Part shown: one piece after another, positions 28,027 to 37,484 of the stretch
How the letters are laid out: each line of letters opens with the position of its first letter
How positions within the stretch are numbered: the first letter of the stretch is position 1
Assembly: GCA_944333055.1 (NCBI GenBank)
Contig: CALVKT010000013.1
Span: 1 to 64,000 of the forward strand
Direction of reading: 5' to 3'
DNA length: 64,000 nt
Origin: an uncultured Clostridia bacterium
GTDB taxonomy: Bacteria; Bacillota; Clostridia; Christensenellales; Aristaeellaceae
Notes under the pieces: generated by a model
Databases searched by the model: none
The model's input: only the letters and a program-made list of their open reading frames with translations
Told to the model about the DNA's origin: nothing
Translations under genes and position numbers: made by a program

Positions 28027-29028
28027 GTGCAATACGCGTTTTTGCTCTATCCGCACCAGAATGTGCGCTATCGCCAGTCGCTTGTCCAGCTGGGGGAGCA
28101 GGAACTGGCGATGACGCTCGCCGCGCTGGGGCATCCCTGCGGCGTGGCGCGCTGCGAGATGGGCAGCGCGTCGTTCCTCACGTTTGAGGCGGAAGGCCTG
28201 ACCGCGCGCGACATGCGCATGCTCAGCCAGCTCGGCTGCGTCTACGTGATGTTTTCGCGCGGGGAGGGCGGGCTTTCGCCGCTTGAGAGCCTGCATCCCG
28301 CCTATGTCGGCGAGGACTTCCCGGCGCTGCTCAAGTACAAAGGCAAGACGAACGAGATGTTCACCGACACGATGCTGACCATGGCGCTGGCCGCCGGCGG
28401 CTTCATGGACGCGCATGACAGCGCGCTGACCGTCTGCGATCCGATGGCCGGGCGGGGCACGACGCTCATGCTCGCGCTGCGCCGCGGCTACCACGCCGTG
28501 GGTATAGAGGTCGGCAAGGGGGATGTCAAGGAGGCGTGCGACTACATCGCGCGCTACCTCGAATTTCACCGCATCAAGCACAAGAGGGCGGAGCGCGCGC
28601 TGACGGTGCGCGGACAGGCGGGCGGCCGGGAGACGGCGTTCACCTTTGCGGATACGGCGGAGCACTTTAAGGCCGGGGACACGCGCACGCTGCGCATGAT
28701 CCTGGGCGATACGCGCGACGCGCTCGCGCTGCTCAGGGCTCAGAGCGTGCACCTGATGGTGACAGATCTGCCCTACGGCGTGCAGAAGGGCACGGCGGGC
28801 AAGCAGGATTCCATCCTCGGCACGCTGCAGGGCGCGCTGCCCGGCTGGCACGGCGCGCTCAAGCGTGGCGGCGTGCTGGCGATGAGCTTCAACACCTACG
28901 TGACCAGGCGCGCCGATCTGGAGCGCCTGTGCACGCAGGCGGGCTTTGACATCGTGCAGACGGCGGATCTGGCGCACTGGGTCGAGCAGGCGATCCGCCG
29001 CGACGTGATCCTCGCGCGCCGCGCGTAA
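28027..29028 (+). CDS. TRM11-like SAM-dependent methyltransferase
   Basis: The 333-residue product has a class I methyltransferase core in its C-terminal half: VCDPMAGRGTTLMLALRRG (SAM site), VGIEVGKGDVKEA and the catalytic-type motif TDLPYGVQKG, a D/N-P-P-Y relative used by exocyclic amino methylases. This combination resembles TRM11-type tRNA guanosine N2-methyltransferases. The N-terminal ~120 residues may be a substrate domain. The GTG at 28027 has AAGGAGG 6 nt upstream. Target RNA or DNA is not evident. Confidence 0.8.
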   Translation: MQYAFLLYPHQNVRYRQSLVQLGEQELAMTLAALGHPCGVARCEMGSASFLTFEAEGLTARDMRMLSQLGCVYVMFSRGEGGLSPLESLHPAYVGEDFPALLKYKGKTNEMFTDTMLTMALAAGGFMDAHDSALTVCDPMAGRGTTLMLALRRGYHAVGIEVGKGDVKEACDYIARYLEFHRIKHKRAERALTVRGQAGGRETAFTFADTAEHFKAGDTRTLRMILGDTRDALALLRAQSVHLMVTDLPYGVQKGTAGKQDSILGTLQGALPGWHGALKRGGVLAMSFNTYVTRRADLERLCTQAGFDIVQTADLAHWVEQAIRRDVILARRA

Positions 29029-29157
29029 CTTTTTCGGCGGGCATCGGGGAATCCACATAATTTTTCGCGTTGAGGCGTATCCTTGTAGGGAAGCACATCC
29101 ACGGCCGGTCGGGCTGTGGCAAACACCATGTGTCCCTTTGGGAGGAGCTGAAACCAG

Positions 29158-30567
29158 TTGGAATCCATAAGAGCAATCGAGCACATGACGGTCGTGCAGC
29201 TGCGCCAGTTGGCCCGGGAGAAGAACGTGCGGCTGCCCTATGGCGTGAACAAGGCGCAGATCGTGGCGCTGCTCACCGATGGACAAGCGGACGCGCCGCA
29301 GGAGAGCGAGGAGATCGGACTCTACAAGCCCAAGCCGCTTGGGTATTACAACGAGGAATACGGCACGAGCAACCCCGTCGTGCCCCGCATGATCAAGGCC
29401 GGTTTGCTGGGCGCGGGCCAGGGCGTGCTGGAGGTGCAGTCCGGCGGCTATGGCTTTCTGCGCGCGGAGAACTGCTCGCCGGGGCCTGATGACATCTACG
29501 TCTCCATCGCGCAGATCCGCCGCTTCGGCCTGCGCAGCGGCGACCACGTCGTGGGCAAGACGCGGCCCAAGCGCGCGGGCGACCGATACAGTGCGCTGAT
29601 GTACATCGACGCCGTCAACGGGGACAACCCTGAGATCGCGCGGCTGAGGCGGCCCTTTGACTCGCTCACGCCCATCCACCCCAACCGGCGGCTGACGCTG
29701 GAAACGCCGGGCGGCGGGGGCGATTTGGCGATGCGCCTGCTCGACTTCATCGCGCCGGTGGGCCTTGGCCAGCGCGCGCTGATCGTCGCGCCGCCCAAGG
29801 CGGGCAAGACGGTGCTGCTCAAGAAGATCGCGCAGGCCGTGCGGGCAAACCACCCGGACATCGAGCTGATCGTGCTGCTCATCGACGAGCGGCCGGAAGA
29901 GGTGACGGACTTCCGGCGCAGCGTCGACGCGCAGGTCGTCTATTCGACATTCGACGCGCCGCAGGAGAACCACGTGCGCGTGGCGGACATGGTCTACGAG
30001 CGCGCGCAGCGCCTCGTGGAGCAGGGCAAGCACGTCGTGGTGCTCATGGACAGCCTGACGCGGCTGGCCCGCGCCTGCAACGCGCTCTCTCCGGGCGGGC
30101 GCGCGATGAGCGGCGGACTGGCGCCGGGCGTCCTGCAGCGGCCCAAGCGCTTCTTCGGCGCGGCGCGCAACATCGAGGAGGGCGGCAGCCTGACGATCAT
30201 CGCCACCGTGCTCGTGGAGACGGGCAGCCGGATGGACGACGTGATCTTCGAGGAATTCAAGGGTACGGGCAACGCCGAGATCCGGCTGGACCGCGCGCTC
30301 TCGGAGATGCGCGTGTTCCCGGCGATCGATCTGGCGCGCTCCGGCACGCGCCGCGAGGAGCTGCTGCTCTCGGCGCAGGAGGCCGAGGGCGTGCGCGCCG
30401 TGCGCAGCATCCTCGCCCAGGGGCGCACGAGGGAAGCGACCCAGCAGCTCATCAGCATGCTGGAAAAGACCGCGGCCAACAAAGATTTTTTCAAAAGATT
30501 GCAGGAATGGCTTGCAATTTGGGAAAAAGAAGGGTATACTATACGAAGTCTCCGCTCAAGCGTATGA
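29158..30567 (+). CDS. rho: Transcription termination factor Rho
   Basis: A 469-residue RNA-dependent helicase. It has an N-terminal Rho_N helix domain ([20 protein letters not shown]), the RNA-binding cold-shock-like domain ([14 protein letters not shown]), the P-loop [25 protein letters not shown], and the Q/R-loop region GGALAPG-type [21 protein letters not shown]. No long insertion is present. The TTG at 29158 has GGAGGAG ~10 nt upstream; ATG at 29185 is an alternative. The 129-bp leader before it carries no recognised element. The rpmE gene follows. Confidence 0.97.
   Translation: MESIRAIEHMTVVQLRQLAREKNVRLPYGVNKAQIVALLTDGQADAPQESEEIGLYKPKPLGYYNEEYGTSNPVVPRMIKAGLLGAGQGVLEVQSGGYGFLRAENCSPGPDDIYVSIAQIRRFGLRSGDHVVGKTRPKRAGDRYSALMYIDAVNGDNPEIARLRRPFDSLTPIHPNRRLTLETPGGGGDLAMRLLDFIAPVGLGQRALIVAPPKAGKTVLLKKIAQAVRANHPDIELIVLLIDERPEEVTDFRRSVDAQVVYSTFDAPQENHVRVADMVYERAQRLVEQGKHVVVLMDSLTRLARACNALSPGGRAMSGGLAPGVLQRPKRFFGAARNIEEGGSLTIIATVLVETGSRMDDVIFEEFKGTGNAEIRLDRALSEMRVFPAIDLARSGTRREELLLSAQEAEGVRAVRSILAQGRTREATQQLISMLEKTAANKDFFKRLQEWLAIWEKEGYTIRSLRSSV
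30512..30540 (+). promoter_or_regulatory. Promoter of rpmE inside the 3' end of rho
   Basis: TTGCAA (30512-30517) and TATACT (30535-30540) are 17 bp apart, within the last codons of rho and ~89 bp before rpmE. Confidence 0.65.
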
Positions 30568-30628
30568 GAAAGCGCCTGTTTTGCTGCGCTTTTCATGCGA
30601 TAGTATTGCGGCAAGAGAGGTGAACAGC

Positions 30629-30826
30629 ATGAAGGAAGGCATCCATCCGAAGTACCAGAAGGTCACCGTCACCTGCGTGTGCGGCAACACCTTCGTCACC
30701 GGCTCCACCAAGAAGGAGCTGCGCGTTGAAATCTGCTCCAAGTGCCACCCGTTCTTCACCGGCAAGCAGAAGCTGGTTGACGCCGGCGGCCGTGTCGATC
30801 GCTTCAAGAAGCGCTACGGCATCTGA
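30629..30826 (+). CDS. rpmE: Large ribosomal subunit protein L31, zinc-binding type
   Basis: The 65-residue protein begins [20 protein letters not shown] and has four cysteines (16, 18, 36 and 39), the CxC...CxxC zinc site of the C+ L31 form. Zinc-starved bacteria often replace this form with a C- paralogue; none is seen here. GAGAGGTG precedes the ATG. A terminator follows. Confidence 0.97.
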   Translation: MKEGIHPKYQKVTVTCVCGNTFVTGSTKKELRVEICSKCHPFFTGKQKLVDAGGRVDRFKKRYGI

Positions 30827-30864
30827 TGCGGGCACACGCGCAAAACTGACCACATGTGCAAAAG

Positions 30865-30890
30865 CGGGACGGCCTCGGCCGTTCCGTTTT
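30865..30890 (+). terminator. Terminator after rpmE
   Basis: CGGGACGGCC-type arms (30866-30875 with 30878-30887 region, one wobble) close a tiny loop and run into TTTTATTTT. Confidence 0.75.
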
Positions 30891-30914
30891 ATTTTGTCGA
30901 AATGCAAAATATAG

Positions 30915-30943
30915 TTGACATTTTGCCGGGTGCGCCGTATAAT
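30915..30943 (+). promoter_or_regulatory. Consensus promoter of the XRE regulator pair
   Basis: A perfect TTGACA (30915-30920) and a perfect TATAAT (30938-30943) are 17 bp apart, 30 bp before the GTG start. Confidence 0.9.
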
Positions 30944-30973
30944 GAGGGCAGGCTAGATGAGGAGGACGCTGCC

Positions 30974-31183
30974 GTGAAAAACCTGAGGATGAAGGCGGCG
31001 CGCGTGGGCTGTGATCTCTCGCAGGAGGATCTGGCGCAGCGCGTGGGCGTAACCCGTCAGACGATCGGCATGATCGAGGCGGGGCGGTTCAATCCCTCGC
31101 TTGCCCTGTGCGTGGCGATTTGCCGGGCGCTGGGCAAGACGCTCAACGACCTGTTCTGGGAGGAGGATGACGCGGTTGTTTAG
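30974..31183 (+). CDS. XRE-family helix-turn-helix regulator (69 aa)
   Basis: A single-domain DNA-binding protein: RMKAARVGCDLSQEDLAQRV (helices 1-2) and VTRQTIGMIEAGRFNPSLAL (recognition helix), ending LGKTLNDLFWEEDDAVV. It matches the compact XRE regulators often paired with a small membrane protein. GAGGAGG lies 8 nt before the GTG. The next gene overlaps it by ~8-17 bp, implying a regulator/membrane-protein module. Confidence 0.92.
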   Translation: MKNLRMKAARVGCDLSQEDLAQRVGVTRQTIGMIEAGRFNPSLALCVAICRALGKTLNDLFWEEDDAVV

Positions 31184-31613
31184 ACGGAAACAGCCCGTGC
31201 TCGACGAGCGCGAGATGCTGGAGATGTACCGCATCGAGCACGCCGGGCTCTGGCTGATGTATGCGCTGCTGGTGGGCGCGGTGCTCGTGCAGCTGTTTTC
31301 CGGCGCGACGATGCGGGAGATGGCCGGCGAGGTGTTTGTCATTGTGACGGTTTGCGTGGTGATGATCATCGCCAACGCGCGTCAGGGCATCTGGGCGATG
31401 AACGCACGGCCCAGCGCGCGCGACAACGCGGCATGCTCCGCGATGGCGGGCGTGGCCGTGGCGGCGGTGCAGGCCGCGCTGGGCTGTGACCCGCTCGCTG
31501 CGCTGGGCAGCGGCGCGGCGGCGGGGCTGCTGTGCTTTCTGATTCTGATGGCGCTGATGCGCTACATGAAGCGCAGGCAGGAAGCGCGCGAACGGACGCT
31601 CGAAAACGAATAA
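31176..31613 (+). CDS. Small membrane protein partner of the XRE regulator (DUF6773-like)
   Basis: The ~145-residue protein has a soluble start (RRKQPVLDEREMLEMYRIEH) and about four hydrophobic segments (…LWLMYALLVGAVLVQLF…, …VFVIVTVCVVMIIANA…, two more near the C-terminus), then a charged tail. It resembles DUF6773 proteins encoded behind compact XRE regulators. AGGAGG at 31161-31166 is 9 nt from the TTG at 31176 but abuts the ATG at 31167, so I prefer TTG; the ATG would add three residues. Function is unknown. Confidence 0.75.
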   Translation: MFRRKQPVLDEREMLEMYRIEHAGLWLMYALLVGAVLVQLFSGATMREMAGEVFVIVTVCVVMIIANARQGIWAMNARPSARDNAACSAMAGVAVAAVQAALGCDPLAALGSGAAAGLLCFLILMALMRYMKRRQEARERTLENE

Positions 31614-31650
31614 AACCGCATGTGATGCGGATAGAAAGAAGGAGACCCCA

Positions 31651-32700
31651 TTGAGCAAGAAGGATGCACCCAAGTACAAGGATATCGGCGGCCAGGCCGT
31701 CATGGAAGGCGTGATGATGCAGAGCCCGGCGAACGAGTCGATGGCCATCGCCGTGCGCAGGCCGGACGGGCGGATTCTGGTCACCTGCGAGAAAAACGAG
31801 GCGCTCTCCAAGAAGCACAAGTGGATGGGCCTGCCCATCGTTCGCGGCTGCGTGAATCTGGTGGTCATGCTCAAGATGGGCATGCAGACGCTCGACAAGA
31901 GCACGCAGATGCTGGGCGTTCTGGAGGAAGAGCCCACGAAGTTTGAAAAGTGGCTGGCGAAAAAGCTGGGCGCAAATATCGACAGGGTCGTCATGGCCGT
32001 GGCGATGGTGCTGGCCGTGCTGCTGAGCCTGTTTCTGTTCGTGTTTCTGCCCAGCGGCGCGGCGACGCTCATCGGCCGCGTGACGGACAGCCGCCTGCTC
32101 ATCAACCTGATGGCGGGCGTGACGCGCATCGCCATCCTGATCGCCTACATCTGGGCGGTCGCGCTGATGCCGGACATCAAGCGCGTGTTCATGTACCACG
32201 GGGCGGAGCACAAGACCGTCTACTGCAACGAGGCCGGCGAGGAGCTGACCCCGGAGAACGCGCGAAAGTATTCCCGGCTGCATCCGCGCTGCGGCACGGC
32301 GTTTCTCTTCCTGGTGATGATCATCTCCATCCTCGTGGGTTCCGTGGCCGACGAGCTGATCTTCCTGCTCTTTGGCATCGAGAAGATGGGCTTCCTGGCG
32401 CGCTTTGTGCGCAGCCTGCTGATCCTGCCCATCGTCACCGGCATCTCCTATGAGGTGCTCAAGGGGCTGGCGCACGCGGGCGATCACGTGATCGTGCGCG
32501 CGCTGCGCTGGCCGGGCCTGATGCTCCAGCACCTGACGACCCGCGAGCCGGACGACGCCATGCTGGAGGTCGCCATCGCCTCCATGAAGGCGGCCAAGGC
32601 CGGCCCGGCGTGCTATGCGCAGGAGCTGGGGGAGAACGTCTTCCTCTATACCGGCGAGGAGGACGCACAGGAAGCGGCGCAGGAGGGTGAACCGGCGTGA
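31651..32700 (+). CDS. DUF1385 (YqhQ-like) membrane protein
   Basis: A 349-residue protein with the DUF1385 landmarks DIGGQAVMEGVMMQSP, GLPIVRGCVNLV, YHGAEHKTVYCNE and RLHPRCGTAFLFLVMI. Membrane segments lie around residues 112-135, 145-175 and 210-265. The conserved His, Glu and Cys residues suggest metal or cofactor binding, but no reaction is established. It starts with TTG and its end overlaps prmC by 4 bp (GTGA), a frequent neighbour order in clostridia (yqhQ-prmC-prfA). Confidence 0.9.
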   Translation: MSKKDAPKYKDIGGQAVMEGVMMQSPANESMAIAVRRPDGRILVTCEKNEALSKKHKWMGLPIVRGCVNLVVMLKMGMQTLDKSTQMLGVLEEEPTKFEKWLAKKLGANIDRVVMAVAMVLAVLLSLFLFVFLPSGAATLIGRVTDSRLLINLMAGVTRIAILIAYIWAVALMPDIKRVFMYHGAEHKTVYCNEAGEELTPENARKYSRLHPRCGTAFLFLVMIISILVGSVADELIFLLFGIEKMGFLARFVRSLLILPIVTGISYEVLKGLAHAGDHVIVRALRWPGLMLQHLTTREPDDAMLEVAIASMKAAKAGPACYAQELGENVFLYTGEEDAQEAAQEGEPA

Positions 32701-33545
32701 CGGCGCGCGAAGCCCTGCGGGCGGCGGGCGCACGGCTTGCGGACGCGGGCGTGCCCAACGCGGCGCACGACGCGTCGCTGCTGCTGGCGCACGTGCTGCA
32801 CGAGGACGCGCTGATGCTGCGCGTGCGCGGCGAGCGCGCGCTGACGGCGCAGGAGCAGGCGGCGTTTGACGCGCTGGTGGACAGGCGCGCGGCGCGCGAA
32901 CCGCTGCAATACATCGTGGGCGAGACGGGCTTCATGGGCCTCACGTTTGCCGTGCGGTCCGGCGTGCTCATCCCGCGCCCGGACACGGAGATCCTCTGCG
33001 AGGAGGCCTTGCGGCGGCTTGCGCCGGGCATGCGCGTGCTGGACATCGGCACGGGATCGGGCGCGCTGGCGGTGTCCATCGCCAGGCATGCGCCGGGCTG
33101 CGACGTGACGGCGGTGGACGTGAGCGAGACGGCGCTGGCGGTTGCGCGCGAGAATGCGCAGCGAAACGGCGCGACGGTGCGCTTTGAGAAGAGCGACTGC
33201 TTTCAGGCGCTGTCGGGCGAGACGTTTGATCTGATCGTCTCCAACCCGCCCTACATCGACGGCGAGGAGATGGCGCAGCTCATGCCGGAGGTGCGCTTTG
33301 AGCCGGAGCTGGCGCTCAGCGGCGGCGGAGACGGGCTGGATTTTTACCGGCGCATCAGCCGGGAGGCGGGCGCGCATCTGAGCGAGGGCGGCGCGCTGCT
33401 CTTTGAGATCGGCTGGAAGCAGAAGGACGCGGTGTCCGCGCTGCTTTCGGCGCACATCGGCGCGCCGTTTGCGATGAAGGACTATGGCGGAAACTGGCGC
33501 GTGGTGGGCGCGGTAAAGGAGAGGGAGCATGCTTCACAAGCTTGA
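32697..33545 (+). CDS. prmC: Peptide chain release factor N5-glutamine methyltransferase PrmC
   Basis: A 282-residue enzyme that methylates the Gln of the GGQ motif in release factors. It has VLDIGTGSGALAVSIAR for SAM and the catalytic SNPPYIDGEE motif, with the helical N-terminal domain and the IPRPDTEILCEEAL segment. Its target RF1 is encoded directly downstream with a 17-bp overlap, a functional as well as translational coupling. Confidence 0.96.
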   Translation: MTAREALRAAGARLADAGVPNAAHDASLLLAHVLHEDALMLRVRGERALTAQEQAAFDALVDRRAAREPLQYIVGETGFMGLTFAVRSGVLIPRPDTEILCEEALRRLAPGMRVLDIGTGSGALAVSIARHAPGCDVTAVDVSETALAVARENAQRNGATVRFEKSDCFQALSGETFDLIVSNPPYIDGEEMAQLMPEVRFEPELALSGGGDGLDFYRRISREAGAHLSEGGALLFEIGWKQKDAVSALLSAHIGAPFAMKDYGGNWRVVGAVKEREHASQA

Positions 33546-34593
33546 CTGGGTGCGTCCGCGCATGGAGGAGCTCGGCGCGCTGCTGTCCGATCCCGCCGTC
33601 GTGCAGGATCAGGCGAAGTGGCGCGCGCTCATGCGCGAACACAGCCGGCTTGAACCGCTGGATGCGGCGGTGCGCCGCTACGCGCGGATGATGTCTGCGC
33701 GCGAGGAGGCGCGCGCCATGCTGGGCGATGCGGACATGGGAGAGATGGCCCGCGAGGAGCTGGCGCGGCTGGAAGAGGAGATCCCCGCCTGCGAGCGGGA
33801 GATTCAATTTCTGCTGCTGCCCCGCGATCCCGACGACGACCGAAACGCCGTCATGGAGATTCGAGGCGGCGCGGGCGGCGAGGAGGCCGCGCTCTTTGGC
33901 GCGCTGCTGCTGCGCATGTACACGCGCTACGCGGAACGGCGCGGATGGCGCGTGGAGATGCTCGGCGCGAACATGACGGAGCTGGGCGGCGTCAAGGAGG
34001 CGGTGTTCTCCGTCAGCGGCGAGGGCGCGTTCAGCCGCCTCAAGTACGAGCGCGGCGTGCACCGCGTGCAGCGCATCCCCGTGACGGAGAGCAATGGCAA
34101 GCGCCAGACGTCCACGGCGACGGTGGCCGTGCTGCCGGAGGCGGAGGAGGTCGATGTGAAGATCGATCCGGGCGACCTGCGCATCGACACGTACCGCGCG
34201 TCCGGCCACGGCGGGCAGTACATCAACAAGACGGACAGCGCCGTGCGCATCACGCACATCCCCACGGGCATGGTCGTGACCTGCCAGGACGAGAAGAGCC
34301 AGCTCAAGAACCGGGAGCAGGCGATGCGCGTGCTGCGCGCGCGGCTCTATGAGCGGCTGGCGCGCGAGCGGGACGAAGCCTATGCCGGCGAGCGCCGCGC
34401 GCAGGTGGGCACGGGCGAGCGCAGCGAGCGCATCCGCACGTACAATTTCAACGAGGGCCGTGTGTCCGATCACCGCATCGGCAAGACGATCTACGCCATC
34501 GACGCCTTTGTGGACGGGGACATGGATGAGATCATCGACGCGCTGATCCTGAGCGACCGGCAGGCGCGGCTCAAGGCGATGAATCTGACATGA
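33529..34593 (+). CDS. prfA: Peptide chain release factor 1
   Basis: A 354-residue class I release factor reading UAA and UAG. The GGQ loop is in RASGHGGQYINKTDSAVRI near residue 227, slightly variant from the usual GAGGQHVN. The RF1-type domain 2 and ITHIPTGMVVTCQDE are visible. Length is normal (~355-360). It lies between its methylase gene and tsaC, as in many Bacillota. Confidence 0.96.
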   Translation: MLHKLDWVRPRMEELGALLSDPAVVQDQAKWRALMREHSRLEPLDAAVRRYARMMSAREEARAMLGDADMGEMAREELARLEEEIPACEREIQFLLLPRDPDDDRNAVMEIRGGAGGEEAALFGALLLRMYTRYAERRGWRVEMLGANMTELGGVKEAVFSVSGEGAFSRLKYERGVHRVQRIPVTESNGKRQTSTATVAVLPEAEEVDVKIDPGDLRIDTYRASGHGGQYINKTDSAVRITHIPTGMVVTCQDEKSQLKNREQAMRVLRARLYERLARERDEAYAGERRAQVGTGERSERIRTYNFNEGRVSDHRIGKTIYAIDAFVDGDMDEIIDALILSDRQARLKAMNLT

Positions 34594-34609
34594 CGAAGAA
34601 GGGAAAACG

Positions 34610-35641
34610 ATGCTTACGCAGGTAAAACCCGTCTCCCCGGAGGCGGTGGAAGAGGCGGCGCGGCTCATCCGCGCAGGGGATCTGGTCGGCATGCCGACGG
34701 AGACGGTCTACGGGCTGGGCGCGGACGCGCTCAACGCGCAGGCCGTGCTGAAGATCTTTGCGGCCAAGGGCCGCCCGGCGGACAACCCGCTGATCGTGCA
34801 CGTGTCCGCGCTTACGGAGATTCCGCCGCTGGTGCGCGCCATTCCGGAGGCGGCAGCCCGGCTGATGGAGGCGTTCTGGCCGGGGCCGATGACGCTGATT
34901 CTGCCCAAGGCGGACTGCATCCCCGACGCGGTGAGCGCGGGGCTTGACACGGTGGGCATCCGCCTGCCGGCGAGCGAGGCGGCGCGCATGCTGATTCGCG
35001 CGAGCGGGCGGCCCATCGCCGCGCCCAGCGCCAACCGCAGCGGCAAGCCCAGCCCGACGACCGCGCAGCACGTCTTTGAGGACATGAACGGGCGGATCCC
35101 GCTGATCCTCGACGACGGGCCGTGCGCGGTGGGCGTGGAATCGAGCGTCATCGACGCGACCGGCGACGTGCCGGTGGTGCTGCGTCCGGGCGGCATCACG
35201 CCGGAGATGATTCGAGACGTGTGCGGCGGCGTGCGCGTGGACGAGCACGTGATGCGCCCGCTTGAAGAGGGCGAGATCGTCCGTTCGCCGGGCATGAAGT
35301 ACCGGCACTACGCGCCCCGCGCCAAGACGGTGATCTTCGAGGGCGAGGCGCAGCGCGTGATGGAGACGATCTGCGCGCGCTACGACGCGGCGGAGGCCGC
35401 GGGCGAGCGGCCCGCGATCCTCGGCTTTGACGAACACGATTTCGGCGCGCGTACGCGCATCAGCCTGGGCAGCGTGCGGCGGCCGCAGGAGGCGGCGGCC
35501 AGGCTCTTTGGCGCGCTGCGCGAGCTGGATGCGCGCGGGGAAACCGTCGCGCTGTGCGAGGCGGTCGAGGCGACGGGCATCGGCCTGGCGGTGATGAACC
35601 GCATGGGCCGCGCCGCGGGCTTTGACATCGAGCGCGTATGA
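34610..35641 (+). CDS. tsaC: L-threonylcarbamoyladenylate synthase (Sua5/YwlC type)
   Basis: It makes threonylcarbamoyl-AMP from threonine, bicarbonate and ATP for t6A modification. At 343 residues it is the long Sua5 form: the YrdC domain (PTETVYGLGADAL, AKGRPADNPLIVHV, APSANRSGKPSPTTA) covers ~1-200 and the Sua5 C-terminal domain the rest, after the linker SPGMKYRHYAPRA. It supplies the first step for the TsaB/TsaE enzymes at 8-9 kb. The next gene overlaps by 4 bp. Confidence 0.95.
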   Translation: MLTQVKPVSPEAVEEAARLIRAGDLVGMPTETVYGLGADALNAQAVLKIFAAKGRPADNPLIVHVSALTEIPPLVRAIPEAAARLMEAFWPGPMTLILPKADCIPDAVSAGLDTVGIRLPASEAARMLIRASGRPIAAPSANRSGKPSPTTAQHVFEDMNGRIPLILDDGPCAVGVESSVIDATGDVPVVLRPGGITPEMIRDVCGGVRVDEHVMRPLEEGEIVRSPGMKYRHYAPRAKTVIFEGEAQRVMETICARYDAAEAAGERPAILGFDEHDFGARTRISLGSVRRPQEAAARLFGALRELDARGETVALCEAVEATGIGLAVMNRMGRAAGFDIERV

Positions 35642-36117
35642 TCTGCCGCAGCTTTGAGCCGATCGCCTCGCCGCAGGCGCGGTTGCTGATCGTGGGCTCC
35701 ATGCCCAGCGTCAAATCCCTTGAGATGCAGCAGTATTACGCGCACCCGCGCAATGCGTTCTGGCCGATCCTCTTTGACGTGTTCGGCCGGCCGCTGTCCA
35801 TGGACTACGCGGCGCGCAAGGCGCTGATCATGGAGAATGGGCTGGCGCTGTGGGATGTGGCGGCCTGCTGCGAGCGCGAGGGGAGCCTGGACAGCCACAT
35901 GCGCGATGTGGCGTACAACGACTTTGCCGCGCTCTACGCGCGGTGCCCGGACATCACGCGGGTGCTGTGCAACGGCGCCACGGCGCACGCGCTGTTTCTG
36001 CGCGCGGGCTTTGCCGGGAACAGGGCGGTGCTGCGCATGCCGAGCACCAGCCCGGCCTACACGATGGCCTACGCCAGGAAGCTGGCCGCGTGGCGGGCGG
36101 CGCTGGTGGGCGAATGA
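35638..36117 (+). CDS. DNA-deoxyinosine glycosylase (UDG family 6-like)
   Basis: A 159-residue uracil-DNA-glycosylase-fold protein with LLIVGSMPSVKSLEMQQYY, AHPRNAFWPILFDVFG, NGLALWDVAACCEREGSLDSH and LRMPSTSPAYT. The HPRNAFWP and PSTSPAYT segments are typical of hypoxanthine-DNA glycosylases, which remove deaminated adenine. It starts within the tsaC stop (ATGA) and sits before a nucleoside phosphorylase, but no functional link to translation genes is obvious. Confidence 0.88.
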   Translation: MICRSFEPIASPQARLLIVGSMPSVKSLEMQQYYAHPRNAFWPILFDVFGRPLSMDYAARKALIMENGLALWDVAACCEREGSLDSHMRDVAYNDFAALYARCPDITRVLCNGATAHALFLRAGFAGNRAVLRMPSTSPAYTMAYARKLAAWRAALVGE

Positions 36118-36137
36118 ACCGACGGGGAGGGAAGCGC

Positions 36138-37484
36138 ATGAACATGCGGGACGTGATACTCAAAAAGAAGGCGGGCGAGGCGCTCACCCGCGAGGAGATC
36201 CGCGCCTTTGCGCGCGGCGCGGCGGACGGCAGCGTGCCGGATTACCAGCTCGCCGCGCTGCTCATGGCGATCTGCTGGCGCGGCATGAACGCGGAGGAGA
36301 CGGCGGCGCTGACCATGGAGATGATGCACACGGGCGGCGTGGTCGATCTGTCGGAAGTCGGCGGCGTGTGCGTGGACAAACACTCCACCGGCGGCGTGGG
36401 CGATACGACGACGCTCGTGCTCGTGCCGCTGGCGGCGGCGTGCGGCGCGGAGGGCGCCAAGCTCTCCGGGCGCGGCCTCGGGCACACGGGCGGGACGCTC
36501 GACAAGCTGGAGAGCATCCCCGGGTGCACGGTGGACATGAGCCGGGCGGATTTCATCCGGCAGGTGCAGCGCATCGGCTGCGCGGTCATCGGGCAGACGC
36601 ATGACCTGTGCCCGGCGGACAAAGCGCTCTATGCGCTGCGCGACGTGACGGGCACGGTGGACAGCGTGCCGCTGATCGCATCGAGCATCGTCAGCAAGAA
36701 GCTGGCCAGCGGCGCGGGCGCGATCGTGCTGGACGTGAAGACGGGTTCCGGCGCGCTGATGCAGACGCTGGAGGACGCCATCGCGCTGGCACAGGCGATG
36801 GTGGAGATCGGCGTGCAGGCGGGCAAGCCCATCTACGCGCTGGTGACGGGCATGGACCAGCCGCTGGGCACGCACGTGGGCAACGCGCTGGAGGTCAAGG
36901 AGGCCATCGACATCCTCAGCGGCCGCGCGGGCGGCGATCTGCTCGAAGTCTCGCTGGCGCTGGGCAGCCGGATGCTCGTGGCTGCGGGCGTCGCGGCGGA
37001 TGCGGCGCAGGGCCGCGCGCGCATGACGCAGGCGCTTCGCAGCGGGGCTGGGCTTGAAAAGCTCCGGGAGATGATCGCGGCGCAGGGCGGCGACGCGCGC
37101 GTGTGCGACGATGTGACGCGCCTGCCGCAGGCGGCGCATGTCATCCCCGTGACGGCGCAGGCGGACGGCTACGTCTCCAGGATGGACACGGCGAAAATCG
37201 GCTACTGCGCGCAGGCGCTGGGCGCGGGCCGCCAGAAGAAGGCGGACGTCATCGACCCGGCGGTCGGGCTGGTGATGGATGTGCGGCTGGGCGACTACGT
37301 GCGCGCGGGCGAACGCATTGCGACGCTGCACGTCAACCGGCCCGAACTGGCGCAGAACGCCGCCGGGCAGCTGCGAGAGGCCATCGCGCTCTCGCCGCAG
37401 CGCCCCGAACTGCCGCCGCTCATCCATGCGGCTGTCTCCCATGCGGGCGTGAGAAGATATACAAAGGGTGAGGAATCGCTTTGA
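36138..37484 (+). CDS. pdp: Pyrimidine-nucleoside (thymidine) phosphorylase
   Basis: A 448-residue enzyme cleaving thymidine/uridine with phosphate. The signature SGRGLGHTGGTLDKLESIPG (residues ~110-129) and the phosphate loop DKHSTGGVGDTTTL are complete. The C-terminal PYNP domain (QADGYVSRMDTAKIGYCAQALGAGR) is present. GGGGAGGG favours the ATG at 36138 over those at 36114 (overlapping the glycosylase stop) and 36144. Its stop overlaps the ABC transporter start (TTGA). Whether it is pyrimidine- or thymidine-specific cannot be read from sequence. Confidence 0.93.
   Translation: MNMRDVILKKKAGEALTREEIRAFARGAADGSVPDYQLAALLMAICWRGMNAEETAALTMEMMHTGGVVDLSEVGGVCVDKHSTGGVGDTTTLVLVPLAAACGAEGAKLSGRGLGHTGGTLDKLESIPGCTVDMSRADFIRQVQRIGCAVIGQTHDLCPADKALYALRDVTGTVDSVPLIASSIVSKKLASGAGAIVLDVKTGSGALMQTLEDAIALAQAMVEIGVQAGKPIYALVTGMDQPLGTHVGNALEVKEAIDILSGRAGGDLLEVSLALGSRMLVAAGVAADAAQGRARMTQALRSGAGLEKLREMIAAQGGDARVCDDVTRLPQAAHVIPVTAQADGYVSRMDTAKIGYCAQALGAGRQKKADVIDPAVGLVMDVRLGDYVRAGERIATLHVNRPELAQNAAGQLREAIALSPQRPELPPLIHAAVSHAGVRRYTKGEESL

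Noticed and set aside
31614..31640. Small hairpin CCGCAT/ATGCGG before the DUF1385 gene
   Set aside because: The stem is only 6 bp and has no T tract; it is too weak to call a terminator.
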